In this document: in pieces, positions 1 to 7,757 of the stretch
Numbering within the stretch: the stretch's first letter is position 1
How the letters are laid out: each line of letters begins with the position of its first letter
Assembly (NCBI RefSeq): GCF_900102635.1
Contig: NZ_FMZQ01000023.1
Coordinates: 1 to 58,442, forward strand
Direction of reading: 5' to 3'
DNA length: 58,442 bases
Source of the DNA: Ectopseudomonas chengduensis
Lineage (GTDB): Bacteria > Pseudomonadota > Gammaproteobacteria > Pseudomonadales > Pseudomonadaceae
Notes under the pieces: model-generated
The model's database searches: none
What the model was told of the DNA's origin: nothing
Seen by the model: the letters and a program-made list of their open reading frames with translations, nothing else
Translations under genes and position numbers: made by a program

Positions 1-42
1 GCGTTGAGCTAACCCATACTAATTGCCCGTGAGGCTTGACCA
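1..42 (+). rRNA. 23S ribosomal RNA, 3' end (partial)
   Basis: The first bases match the 3' end of gammaproteobacterial 23S rRNA: GTTGAGCTAACCCATACTAA, then a CCGTGAGGCTTGACC tail. The gene starts outside the window. The exact mature end is uncertain by a few bases. A 5S gene follows on the same strand after a spacer of about 150 bases with no tRNA, so this is the distal end of an rRNA operon. Confidence 0.9.
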
Positions 43-190
43 TATAACACCCAAACAATCTGCGAAGGCATAGGCCGGAGACAGAGGGTGTCGATGGTGA
101 AGTCGACAGAAAGCCGAAAATTTGCAAGAACTACAAATCATCTATCACGTATCCAAGGGATAGCGTCTAATCGCGAGATCCCAACCGAAT

Positions 191-310
191 TGCTTGACGA
201 CCATAGAGCGTTGGAACCACCTGATCCCATCCCGAACTCAGTAGTGAAACGACGCATCGCCGATGGTAGTGTGGTGCTTCACCATGTGAGAGTAGGTCAT
301 CGTCAAGCTC
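191..310 (+). rRNA. 5S ribosomal RNA
   Basis: A 120-base match to Pseudomonas 5S rRNA. It starts TGCTTGACGA and ends CATCGTCAAGC, and these ends pair as helix I. Internal landmarks such as CCGAACTCAG, AGTGAAACGACGCATCGCCG and GTGAGAGTAGGTCATCG are present. It follows the 23S tail on the same strand and is closed by a terminator hairpin eight bases downstream. Confidence 0.95.
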
Positions 311-317
311 CTATACG

Positions 318-351
318 AAACCCCAGATCGCCTAGCGGTCTGGGGTTTCTT
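318..351 (+). terminator. rho-independent terminator of the rRNA operon
   Basis: AAACCCCAGA and TCTGGGGTTT form a perfect 10-bp stem extended by TCG/CGG around a CCTAG loop, followed by TTTCTTCTTT. It lies directly after the 5S gene. Confidence 0.92.
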
Positions 352-370
352 CTTTGCAGCGCGGAAAACA

Positions 371-400
371 GAGCTTCGCGAGCAGAGCTCGCTCCTACAG
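371..400. repeat. REP-like repeat (GCTCCTAC family)
   Basis: Short imperfect palindrome around GCGAGCAGAGCTCGC, ending in GCTCCTACAG. The GTAGGAGC/GCTCCTAC signature recurs at 4085-4109, 22890-22952, 44594-44666 and 44752-44824. It lies between the 5S terminator and the LetA-like gene. Confidence 0.6.
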
Positions 401-465
401 GCTTGGGGCACGCACCAATAAAAGCGCCGCTCGGGTAGAATGCGCGAATTCTGCTGGGGACTTTC

Positions 466-1125
466 ATGTCTGACTCGCCGTCCGAACCTTCCTTGTCATC
501 CTTGACGATCGAGCAGTTGGTCGCCTGTCATGAGTGCGATCTGTTGATGCGCAAGCCGGTGCTGCAGGATGGTGAGAGCGCCGAGTGCCCGCGTTGTGGT
601 TATGAGTTGTTCAGCCACCGTCATCGCGTGGTAAGGCGCAGCCTGGCCCTAGTACTGACGGCTCTGCTGCTCTATGTCCCAGCCAACTTCCTGCCGATCA
701 TGCAGCTCAACCTGTTGGGGCAGACCTCGCAGGACACCGTCTGGAGCGGTGTAATCGGGTTGTATGAAAGCGGTATGCAGGGCATCGCTGTTGTAGTGTT
801 TCTGTGCAGCATGGCGGTGCCATTGCTCAAGTTGCTTTGCCAACTGCTGGTGCTGCTCAGTATTCGTATGGATTTCGGTCGTAGCTACGGTCTGTTGCTC
901 TACCGGATCTACCATCACATGCGTGAGTGGGGAATGCTCGAGGTCTACCTGATGGGCATCCTGGTGGCGATGGTCAAGCTGATGGACCTGGCTGACTTGA
1001 GCCTCGGCTTGGGCCTGTTCTGTTTCATCGCGCTGTTGCTGGTGCAAGTCTGGCTGGAGGTGACCATGTCACCGCATCAGATCTGGGAAGCCTTGTCCGG
1101 GGAGGATATCCATGCGGGCGATTGA
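466..1125 (+). CDS. PqiA/LetA-family inner-membrane protein, first half-unit
   Basis: 219 residues. The N-terminus carries two CxxC pairs (CHEC near residue 21, CPRC near 41), the zinc-ribbon-like feature of PqiA/LetA proteins. About four hydrophobic segments follow, with the family sequence LLYVPANFLPIM after the second pair. E. coli PqiA and YebS/LetA hold two such modules in one chain of about 420 residues; here the modules are separate proteins, and the second gene overlaps this one by 14 bases. With the MCE protein encoded next, the likely role is moving lipid between the inner and outer membranes. The family is clear; assignment to LetA rather than PqiA rests on the long MCE partner and is inference. 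Confidence 0.88.
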   Translation: MSDSPSEPSLSSLTIEQLVACHECDLLMRKPVLQDGESAECPRCGYELFSHRHRVVRRSLALVLTALLLYVPANFLPIMQLNLLGQTSQDTVWSGVIGLYESGMQGIAVVVFLCSMAVPLLKLLCQLLVLLSIRMDFGRSYGLLLYRIYHHMREWGMLEVYLMGILVAMVKLMDLADLSLGLGLFCFIALLLVQVWLEVTMSPHQIWEALSGEDIHAGD

Positions 1126-1729
1126 GGCAGGATTGCTGGTCTGTCACGAATGTCATCAACTCAATCCGGTCGACGTTGATGCCAAGCACCAGTACTGCAG
1201 CCGCTGTGGTGGTCAGATTCATGCCCGGCGGCCCAATAGCCTGATCAGAACCTGGGCATTGCTGCTGACGTCGGCGATTCTCTACATCCCAGCTAATCTG
1301 CTGCCTATCATGACCGTCAACAGTCTCGGCAAAGGTGCGCCAGCGACCATAATGGGCGGCGTACTGGAGCTCATTAACTTTGGCATGCTACCTATTGCGG
1401 CGGTGGTATTTATCGCCAGCATTCTGGTGCCAACCTTCAAGTTGGTGGGGATTGCTCTGCTGTTGTATTCCGTGCAGCGCCATCAACCGATGTCTGCGCG
1501 CCAGCGGATCCTCATGTACCGCTTCATCGAATGGATTGGCCGCTGGTCGATGCTCGATATTTTCGTCATCGCCATTCTGGTGGCAGTGGTGAATTTTGGC
1601 AGCCTGGCCAGCATCGAAGCTGGAGCCGGCGCCGCTGCCTTTGCCAGTGTGGTGATACTGACCATGCTTGCCGCATTGACTTTCGACCCTCGCCTTATCT
1701 GGGATAATACGGAAACCGATCATGACTGA
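1112..1729 (+). CDS. PqiA/LetA-family inner-membrane protein, second half-unit
   Basis: 205 residues. It repeats the plan of the preceding protein: CHEC near residue 11, CSRC near residue 29, then four hydrophobic segments with LYIPANLLPIM. A strong GGGGAGG lies about seven bases before the ATG, inside the 3' end of the upstream gene. The stop overlaps the start of the MCE gene by eight bases, so all three genes are translationally coupled. The two half-units probably form together what is a single LetA/PqiA chain in E. coli; this pairing is inferred from order and similarity. Confidence 0.88.
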   Translation: MRAIEAGLLVCHECHQLNPVDVDAKHQYCSRCGGQIHARRPNSLIRTWALLLTSAILYIPANLLPIMTVNSLGKGAPATIMGGVLELINFGMLPIAAVVFIASILVPTFKLVGIALLLYSVQRHQPMSARQRILMYRFIEWIGRWSMLDIFVIAILVAVVNFGSLASIEAGAGAAAFASVVILTMLAALTFDPRLIWDNTETDHD

Positions 1730-4025
1730 CCTTCCTCTGGCCAAGACGCGTCCTGCTTCGAACTGGTCAGCCATCTGGGTTTTGCCTCTTATTGCACTGC
1801 TCATTGGCGGCTGGTTGGCGTGGCGTGCATACAGCGAAGCCGGCATTCAGGTGGAGCTGATATTCGCCAGCGGCGAGGGTATTCAGGCCGGCAAGACCGA
1901 ACTGATGTACAAGGGTATGGCGGTGGGGAAGGTAACGGCCATCAGTCTTGATCAAAGTGGAAAGAATCGCGGTGTTGTCGCTCAGTTGGAGGTCAATAAG
2001 GAACTCGAGCAGTATCTGCGTGAGGGCACTCGCTTTTGGTTGGTCAAACCGAATGTCAGTCTGGCGGGTATCAGCGGTCTGGAGACACTGGTTTCAGGTA
2101 ACTACATTACCTTCAGTCCCGGTGAGGGCGAATCTACCCGCAGCTTCACCGCCTTGGCTCAAGAGCCGCCGATGGGTGACGATGTACCGGGGCTGCACAT
2201 CACGCTGAAAGCTGAGCGGCTCGGCTCGCTCAACCGCGACAGCCCGGTTTTCTATCGGCAGATCCAGGTTGGCCGAGTGAAGAGTTACACCCTGGGTGAT
2301 GACCAGAGCACCGTAGAGGTGAAGGTGTTCATCGAGCCCGCTTATGCGCATCTGGTGCGCAAACATACGCGGTTCTGGAATGCCAGCGGGATCAGCGTCG
2401 ATGCCGACCTGTCCGGCTTCAAACTGCGCAGCGAGTCGCTAGCCAGTATCGTCGCTGGCGGTATCGCCTTCGCCACGCCTGAGCATCGCAAGGACAGCCC
2501 GCCCACTGATCCAGCGCTGCCGTTCCGTCTCTATGAGGACTACGACGAGGCTCAGGCGGGTATCAAGATCGTCGTGAAACTCAGCGATTTCGATGGGCTG
2601 CAGGAAGGTCGAACGCCGGTCATGTACAAGGGCATTCAGGTCGGTTCGCTGAAAGCCATGAAGGTCGACCGCGACCTCAATAGCGCCACGGCCGAGCTGA
2701 CCATCAATCCACTGGCCGAAGAGTATCTGGTGGAGGGCTCGGACTTCTGGGTGGTCAAACCCTCCATTTCGCTGGCCGGTATCACTGGCCTCGAGGCGTT
2801 GGTCAAAGGTAACTACATTGCCGTGCGTCCAGGTGAGAAGGGCAATCCGCCGGCGCGCAACTTCGTCGCGCGGAGCAAGGCGCCGCCTTTGGATCTCGGT
2901 GCGCCAGGACTGCATCTGGTGCTGTTCACCGATCAGCTCGGCTCTATCGAAGTCGGCAGTCCGGTGCTTTACAAGCAGATCAAGGTGGGCTCGGTACAGA
3001 GTTTCCAGCTTGGCCGCGACAATAGCCAGGTCGTGCTCGGGGTGCATATCGAGCCTGACTACGTACACCTGATCAATACGTCCACACGTTTCTGGAATGC
3101 CAGTGGCATCACCCTAAGGGGTGGATTGTCCGGTGTAGAGGTGAAGAGCGAGTCGTTGCAGACCCTGCTGGCGGGCGGCATTGCTTTCGAGACGCTTGAT
3201 CTGCAAGCCGCCAGGTCGGATCGCCAGGTGCAGCGTTTCGCCTTGCATGCGGACCGCGAAAGCGCCTTGCAGCTAGGGCAGCAGATCACCATTCGGCTGG
3301 CTGATGGTGACGGTCTGCAACCAGGCACCCTGGTGCGCTACAAGGGGCTGGAGGTTGGCAAGGTCGAGAGCCTCAGCCTGACCGCTGACCTGCAAGCGGT
3401 GATCCTCAACGTGCGTATCAGTCAGGCAGCCGAGCAGATCGCCCGTGAGGGGACGCGCTTCTGGGTGGTGAAGCCGGAACTTAGCCTGATCCGTGCCGCG
3501 AATCTCGGCACGCTGGTCAGCGGTCAGTATCTGGAGGTACAACCGGCTGCGCAGAAAGGAGCGCGACGTACCGAGTTCGTCGCCCTGGCTGCTGCGCCGA
3601 ATCAGGCCGTGCGTGAGCAAGGCTTGCGCCTGGTGCTGAGCGCGCCGCGGCGAGGCTCGATCAAGCCGGGTGTGATCGTCAGCTACCGCGAGGTGCCGGT
3701 GGGCAAGGTGGTGGATTTCGAGCTGGGGCCGACCTCGGATCGCGTATTGATCCATGTGCTGATCGAACCGCGTTATGCGCCGCTGGTGCGTTCGGGCAGC
3801 CGCTTCTGGAATGCCAGTGGCATCGGAGTGGATGCCGGGCTGTTCAAGGGCGTGAAGGTGCGGACCGAATCGCTGGAGGCGTTGCTCGAAGGCGGCATCG
3901 CCTTCGCCACGCCGAACAACCCTGAGATGGGTGGGCCGGCGCAGCCGGGGCAGACCTTTGCACTGTTCGACGAGCCGCAGGATGTGTGGATGCAGTGGGC
4001 CCCGAAGATCGTGCTGGAGCAGTGA
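1722..4025 (+). CDS. MCE-domain intermembrane lipid transport protein (PqiB/LetB-like, six MCE domains)
   Basis: 767 residues. One N-terminal transmembrane helix (about 18-36) is followed by six tandem MCE domains beginning near residues 42, 155, 285, 395, 515 and 635. Odd domains carry MYKG...VGKV/VGSL and FWVVKP-type strings; even domains carry FYRQIQVG- or LYKQIKVG-type strings followed by SRFWNASGI-like segments. E. coli PqiB has three MCE domains and LetB (YebT) seven, so this is closer to LetB in design. MCE rings stack into a periplasm-spanning hydrophobic tube for lipids. The gene overlaps its LetA-like partner by eight bases and ends at a terminator. Confidence 0.9.
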   Translation: MTDLPLAKTRPASNWSAIWVLPLIALLIGGWLAWRAYSEAGIQVELIFASGEGIQAGKTELMYKGMAVGKVTAISLDQSGKNRGVVAQLEVNKELEQYLREGTRFWLVKPNVSLAGISGLETLVSGNYITFSPGEGESTRSFTALAQEPPMGDDVPGLHITLKAERLGSLNRDSPVFYRQIQVGRVKSYTLGDDQSTVEVKVFIEPAYAHLVRKHTRFWNASGISVDADLSGFKLRSESLASIVAGGIAFATPEHRKDSPPTDPALPFRLYEDYDEAQAGIKIVVKLSDFDGLQEGRTPVMYKGIQVGSLKAMKVDRDLNSATAELTINPLAEEYLVEGSDFWVVKPSISLAGITGLEALVKGNYIAVRPGEKGNPPARNFVARSKAPPLDLGAPGLHLVLFTDQLGSIEVGSPVLYKQIKVGSVQSFQLGRDNSQVVLGVHIEPDYVHLINTSTRFWNASGITLRGGLSGVEVKSESLQTLLAGGIAFETLDLQAARSDRQVQRFALHADRESALQLGQQITIRLADGDGLQPGTLVRYKGLEVGKVESLSLTADLQAVILNVRISQAAEQIAREGTRFWVVKPELSLIRAANLGTLVSGQYLEVQPAAQKGARRTEFVALAAAPNQAVREQGLRLVLSAPRRGSIKPGVIVSYREVPVGKVVDFELGPTSDRVLIHVLIEPRYAPLVRSGSRFWNASGIGVDAGLFKGVKVRTESLEALLEGGIAFATPNNPEMGGPAQPGQTFALFDEPQDVWMQWAPKIVLEQ

Positions 4026-4040
4026 GCAAACCACAGAAAT

Positions 4041-4073
4041 GAAAGGGGCCGCATTGAGCGGCCCTTTCACTTT
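4041..4073 (+). terminator. terminator after the LetAB-like operon
   Basis: GAAAGGGGCCGC and GCGGCCCTTTC form a stem with one bulged G around an ATTGA loop, then CACTTT. The T-run is weak. The oppositely oriented mksB ends 70 bases away, so the hairpin may serve both strands. Confidence 0.65.
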
Positions 4074-4084
4074 GGGTTGATAAA

Positions 4085-4109
4085 AGCTCGCGGCCGAAGC
4101 CGCTCCTAC
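4085..4109. repeat. REP-like repeat (GCTCCTAC family)
   Basis: AGCTCGCGGCCGAAGCCGCTCCTAC, an imperfect palindrome between the convergent MCE gene and mksB. It belongs to the same family as the repeats at 371-400 and 22890-22952. Confidence 0.6.
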
Positions 4110-4140
4110 GGTCGTGTGGACCTTGGGAGGGGCTTGAGCT

Positions 4141-6972
4141 TCAAGCCGGCTCGACCGCCTCTTCCTGCTGAGGTGCCTGGGCCTTGGCACTCTCGCGCGG
4201 TTTGATGAACTTCCAGTCCGCCTCGTCGATATAGATGCCGTTGGGGCCGCTGCCGCCTTCCAGGTCGATGGCCACGTGGGCCGAGACCTGCGGCTTTACC
4301 GATGCCAGGATCGGCACGAAGCCGAGCTGCAGGCTGGTTTCGATCAGTGCCTGCTGGTTACGCTCGTCGATGTCCGCCGCCTCGTCGAGGTAGTAGGGCA
4401 GGCGCACGCGCCCGGCCTGCTCGCGATCCATCAGGTGCAGCAACAGGTACATGTTGGTCAGCGCCTTGATGGTCATGGTGGTGCCGTTGGAGGCGGCGCC
4501 ATCGATGTCGGTGTGGATGATCGGCTGGCCATGCACCTTGGTGATCTCGAAGGCCAGTTCGAACAGATCCTTCAGGCCCAACTGGTTGCCGTTGGCAGCC
4601 ACCAGGCGCGACAGGTAGTCCTTGGCTTCCTCGTTTTTGGCGTCCTGATCGGCCGACTGCGACAGGTCGAACACCGACAGGGTCTCGCCTTCCTCGTACT
4701 GGCCGGCGCTGTGAATGATCTGATCGATATGGCGCAGCGCTTCCTTGTTAGGCGCCAGGACGATACGGAAGCTTTGCAGGTTGGACACCTGGCGCTTGTT
4801 GATCTCGCGGTTGAACAGCGCCAGCTGGTGCTCGAGGTTGTCGTAGTCGCTGCGGATATTGCGCAAGGTGCGGGCGATATCGGTGACCGCCGCACGGCGC
4901 GCCTTGGCCAGGGTCAGGGCTTCGTCCTGACGGTGGGCGTAGGCGTTGACCAGCAGTTGCAGGCGGCGCTCGACATCGTCCTCGCTGTCGAACTTGGCCA
5001 CGCCCTTGAGGCGTACCTGGGCATAGAGTGCTTCGATCTGGCCGTCGATGCGCTGCAGCGCCTGCCAGGTGTCCTGGTAGTCGTTGAGCAGCGGCAGCAG
5101 GTTGTCCAGCGAGTCGTCCACCGGCTCCATGAACGGCGTGCCGAAGGGCAGATCGGCTGGCAGCAGCTGGCGACGACGCAGGGCGTCTTCCAGGGTGCGC
5201 TCCTTGGCTTCCAGATCGGCCAGTTGGCGGCCGACCAGTTGCAGCTTGGCCGAGAGTTGCTGCACGCGCTCGGCGAAGGCATCGCTGGCACGCTTGAGTT
5301 CGTCCTGGGCGCCTTCCAGTTCGGCCAGGCGCTCCAGCTTCTGCGGCTCTTCGGCAGTCAGGGTCTGGCTCTTGCGGAAGTCTTCCAGGGCCTTCTGCGC
5401 GTCCAGCACGGCCTGGTACAGGGTTTCAGCCTGGGCCTTGCTGGCGGCGCGGTCGGCGGCGACCGATTGCTGGGTCTTGAGCTGCTTGAGTTCGCGCTCC
5501 AGGCGATCCTTCTGGTCGCGCAGGGCGGCGCGGTCGGCCAGTGCCTGCAGCGCCGGCGGCTCGATATGACTGAGGTCGATGGACAGGCCCGGCACGGCGA
5601 AGGTGTCGCCCTTGAAGCGATCCAGCACCGCTTCGACCGCCTTGACCCAATCGTCGCCCTCGGCCTGGATGCCTTTTTCACCCAGCGGCAGGCTGAACAG
5701 CTGGCCGTTGAACAGGCGCATCAGGCGATCGACATCGGCCTGGCTGAATTCCTCGCGCAGGCGCGAGTAGCTGTTGTTGTCGGCGTGGTCGAGTTGCTGC
5801 TTGACCGACTTGAGGCGTTTTTCCAGATCGCGCAGGCGCTCGTCCAGGTCTTCGCTGGAGAACTGCCGCGACTGCGCCAGGGCGCCGGCCAGTTCGTCGT
5901 GGGCGTCCTTGGCGGCGAGCAGTTGCTCTTCCAGCACCTTGGCGTTTTCCACCAGGGCGAAGCGGTTCTTCAGTACGGACAGCTCGCCAAGCCAGCGCTG
6001 GATTTCGCTGATCTCACGCTCCAGGCGCATCAGCTCGGTGGTGCCGCCGCGCTGTTCGTTCTGCAGGCCGTCCTGCTCGTTGCGATAGTGCTCGGCCTGG
6101 ATCACCAGCTCTTCCTTGCGTGCATCGGCGTAGTCGTGCCAGGTGCCGAGCAGGTTGTCGAGCAGCGGCGAGAGACGATGCAACTTGCCGCGCAGCAGTT
6201 CGCGCTGACCAACGCCGGCCGCCAGTGCCTCGATCTGCGGGCCGGCAGTCACCAGGGCCTGGTAGTCCTGCTCCATGCGGCGCACATCGCGGAAGGCCTC
6301 TTCGGTGGCCGCGATGTAGTCGACGCTGCCGGAGCGCAGGCTGTGCTCGAAGGCGTCGAGGAACAGCTGCTTGAGCTTGGCGGCGGTGATCTCACGCATG
6401 TGCAGCAGGTTGATGAACAGCGCGCGGAAGGTCTTCAGGCTCTGCTCGCTGGTCGAGCGCAGCGGGATCAGGGTCAGATCCAGCGGGATACTGGTGTGCC
6501 CGCCGACCAGCAGGCGACGCAGTTCGTCGGGTTTCAGTTCGTAGGCGGTGATGCCGGCCTGGCCGAGGTTCTTGAACAGTTCGCGCTGACGCAGGCAGGT
6601 GCCGTTGCTCTGGTAGTGCTCCAGATCCAGCTCTCCGGCGTAGGCGAAGAACTGGTGGCCGAAACCGCCACCTGGGCCGCGACCAGCCACGCCGATCACG
6701 TGCGGGCCGTGGGGCAGGGCGACTTCGACGAGGATGTAGCTGGTGTCGCTGGCGAAGTAGAACTTGCGCGAGGCTTCCAGGCTGTACTTGCCGAAGCTCA
6801 TGTCCGACATGCGCGCCAGGATGGGGAACTGCAGGGCGTTGATCGAGGCGGATTTACCCAGGTTGTTGGCGCCGTAGACCGACAGCGGGTTTTCCAGCGG
6901 GAACAGGCCGAGGCTGTAGCCGGCGGTGTTCAGCAGGGCGAAGCGGCGGATGCCGTAGCGTTCCTGGCTCAT
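4141..6972 (-). CDS. mksB: MksB, SMC-like ATPase of the MksFEB condensin
   Basis: 943 residues. An N-terminal Walker A (GANNLGKSA, about 34-42) and a C-terminal YYLDEAADIDERN segment (Walker B/D-loop region) flank a long middle rich in Leu, Glu, Gln and Arg heptads, the plan of a MukB-type SMC ATPase with shorter arms than E. coli MukB. In Pseudomonas this protein works with kleisin MksF and accessory MksE in chromosome organisation. It is the last gene of mksF-mksE-mksB and overlaps mksE by four bases (ATGA). No mksG/jetD nuclease gene is present on either side, unlike anti-plasmid Wadjet loci. Confidence 0.9.
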   Translation of the reverse strand: MSQERYGIRRFALLNTAGYSLGLFPLENPLSVYGANNLGKSASINALQFPILARMSDMSFGKYSLEASRKFYFASDTSYILVEVALPHGPHVIGVAGRGPGGGFGHQFFAYAGELDLEHYQSNGTCLRQRELFKNLGQAGITAYELKPDELRRLLVGGHTSIPLDLTLIPLRSTSEQSLKTFRALFINLLHMREITAAKLKQLFLDAFEHSLRSGSVDYIAATEEAFRDVRRMEQDYQALVTAGPQIEALAAGVGQRELLRGKLHRLSPLLDNLLGTWHDYADARKEELVIQAEHYRNEQDGLQNEQRGGTTELMRLEREISEIQRWLGELSVLKNRFALVENAKVLEEQLLAAKDAHDELAGALAQSRQFSSEDLDERLRDLEKRLKSVKQQLDHADNNSYSRLREEFSQADVDRLMRLFNGQLFSLPLGEKGIQAEGDDWVKAVEAVLDRFKGDTFAVPGLSIDLSHIEPPALQALADRAALRDQKDRLERELKQLKTQQSVAADRAASKAQAETLYQAVLDAQKALEDFRKSQTLTAEEPQKLERLAELEGAQDELKRASDAFAERVQQLSAKLQLVGRQLADLEAKERTLEDALRRRQLLPADLPFGTPFMEPVDDSLDNLLPLLNDYQDTWQALQRIDGQIEALYAQVRLKGVAKFDSEDDVERRLQLLVNAYAHRQDEALTLAKARRAAVTDIARTLRNIRSDYDNLEHQLALFNREINKRQVSNLQSFRIVLAPNKEALRHIDQIIHSAGQYEEGETLSVFDLSQSADQDAKNEEAKDYLSRLVAANGNQLGLKDLFELAFEITKVHGQPIIHTDIDGAASNGTTMTIKALTNMYLLLHLMDREQAGRVRLPYYLDEAADIDERNQQALIETSLQLGFVPILASVKPQVSAHVAIDLEGGSGPNGIYIDEADWKFIKPRESAKAQAPQQEEAVEPA

Positions 6973-7673
6973 GCGTCCATCTCCTGTGCGGCGCGTTCTT
7001 CGGCCATGGCGCGGGCCAAGGCGTCTTCCTCGGATTCTTCGATATCGATGACAGCGGTCGCGTCGGCGTCGGCGTCGGCGTCGCCGTCATCGTCCAGCAG
7101 TACCGGCGCCGGCAGCGGCAGGTCGCTGCTGTGCAGGCTGGCGGCCAGGTCGCGGTCGTGCTGCACCGACAGGCAGACGTCGAGGAAACGGTGCATCGGC
7201 GGCAGGAAGCGGTACACGCCGTTGCTGTCCTCGGCGAAGCCGAGCTGGGTGAGGCGGCGGATGATCTTGTCTTCCAGCTCTTCGAAGGTGGTGACTTCGG
7301 CCTGCAGGAACAGGTCGCGGTATTTCTCCAGCAGCGCTGGCAGCTCGTCACGGCCGATGCTGCCGCCGTCGAGTACGGAGAGCGGGTCGCGGCCCTGGTC
7401 GGCCAGATGCTCGACCAGGATGAAGGTGAACAGCGCCAGGCGTTGGGCGGTCTTGTTCACCTGTGGGGCGACCTGCTCGGGGACGAAGTAGTAGAAGCCG
7501 CGCGGGTCGCACACCAGCTCGAAGCCGAGGGCGCGGAACAGCGCGCGGTACTGGTCCTGCATGCTGGACAGCTGGGCGTAGCACTCCGGCTCGCTGCGGG
7601 AGATGTGGTAGCCCTTGAACAGGTCGCGGAAGGCGGCCGCGAGCTGGGTCATTTCTTTCAGATCGATGTTCAT
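6969..7673 (-). CDS. mksE: MksE, condensin accessory subunit
   Basis: About 234 residues. The chosen ATG gives MNIDLKEMTQLAAAFRDLF; an in-frame TTG lies two codons upstream. The middle resembles MukE/MksE winged-helix proteins (YYFVPEQVAPQVNKTAQRLA, then a segment that aligns with winged-helix DNA/kleisin-binding folds). The C-terminus is acidic, including a (DA)n tract encoded by a GTCGGC-type tandem repeat (7065-7085 region). It lies between mksF and mksB, overlaps mksB by four bases, and is separated from mksF by a perfect inverted repeat. Confidence 0.87.
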   Translation of the reverse strand: MNIDLKEMTQLAAAFRDLFKGYHISRSEPECYAQLSSMQDQYRALFRALGFELVCDPRGFYYFVPEQVAPQVNKTAQRLALFTFILVEHLADQGRDPLSVLDGGSIGRDELPALLEKYRDLFLQAEVTTFEELEDKIIRRLTQLGFAEDSNGVYRFLPPMHRFLDVCLSVQHDRDLAASLHSSDLPLPAPVLLDDDGDADADADATAVIDIEESEEDALARAMAEERAAQEMDA

Positions 7674-7694
7674 ACGCAATGCTCACGGGCAGTC

Positions 7695-7750
7695 GTAGGG
7701 TGCGCTGTGCGCACCAGGTCGTCGGTTGCGGTGCGCACAGCGCACCCTAC
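7695..7750. repeat. perfect inverted repeat between mksF and mksE (GTAGGGTGCGC family)
   Basis: Two perfectly complementary 21-base arms (7695-7715 and 7730-7750, starting GTAGGGTGCGCTGTGCGCAC) around a 14-base spacer. A second copy lies at 45921-45983. In the mksFEB transcript it would form a very stable hairpin just upstream of the mksE start. No T-run follows, so it is not a classical terminator. Confidence 0.85.
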
Positions 7751-7757
7751 GGGTAGC

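Noticed and set aside
4276..7491. Open frame of more than 1000 codons on the plus strand opposite mksB/mksE
   Set aside because: It mirrors the minus-strand mksB and mksE genes; its product is Gln/Leu/Val-rich, low in complexity and lacks a ribosome-binding site. High GC codon usage leaves the antisense frame open.
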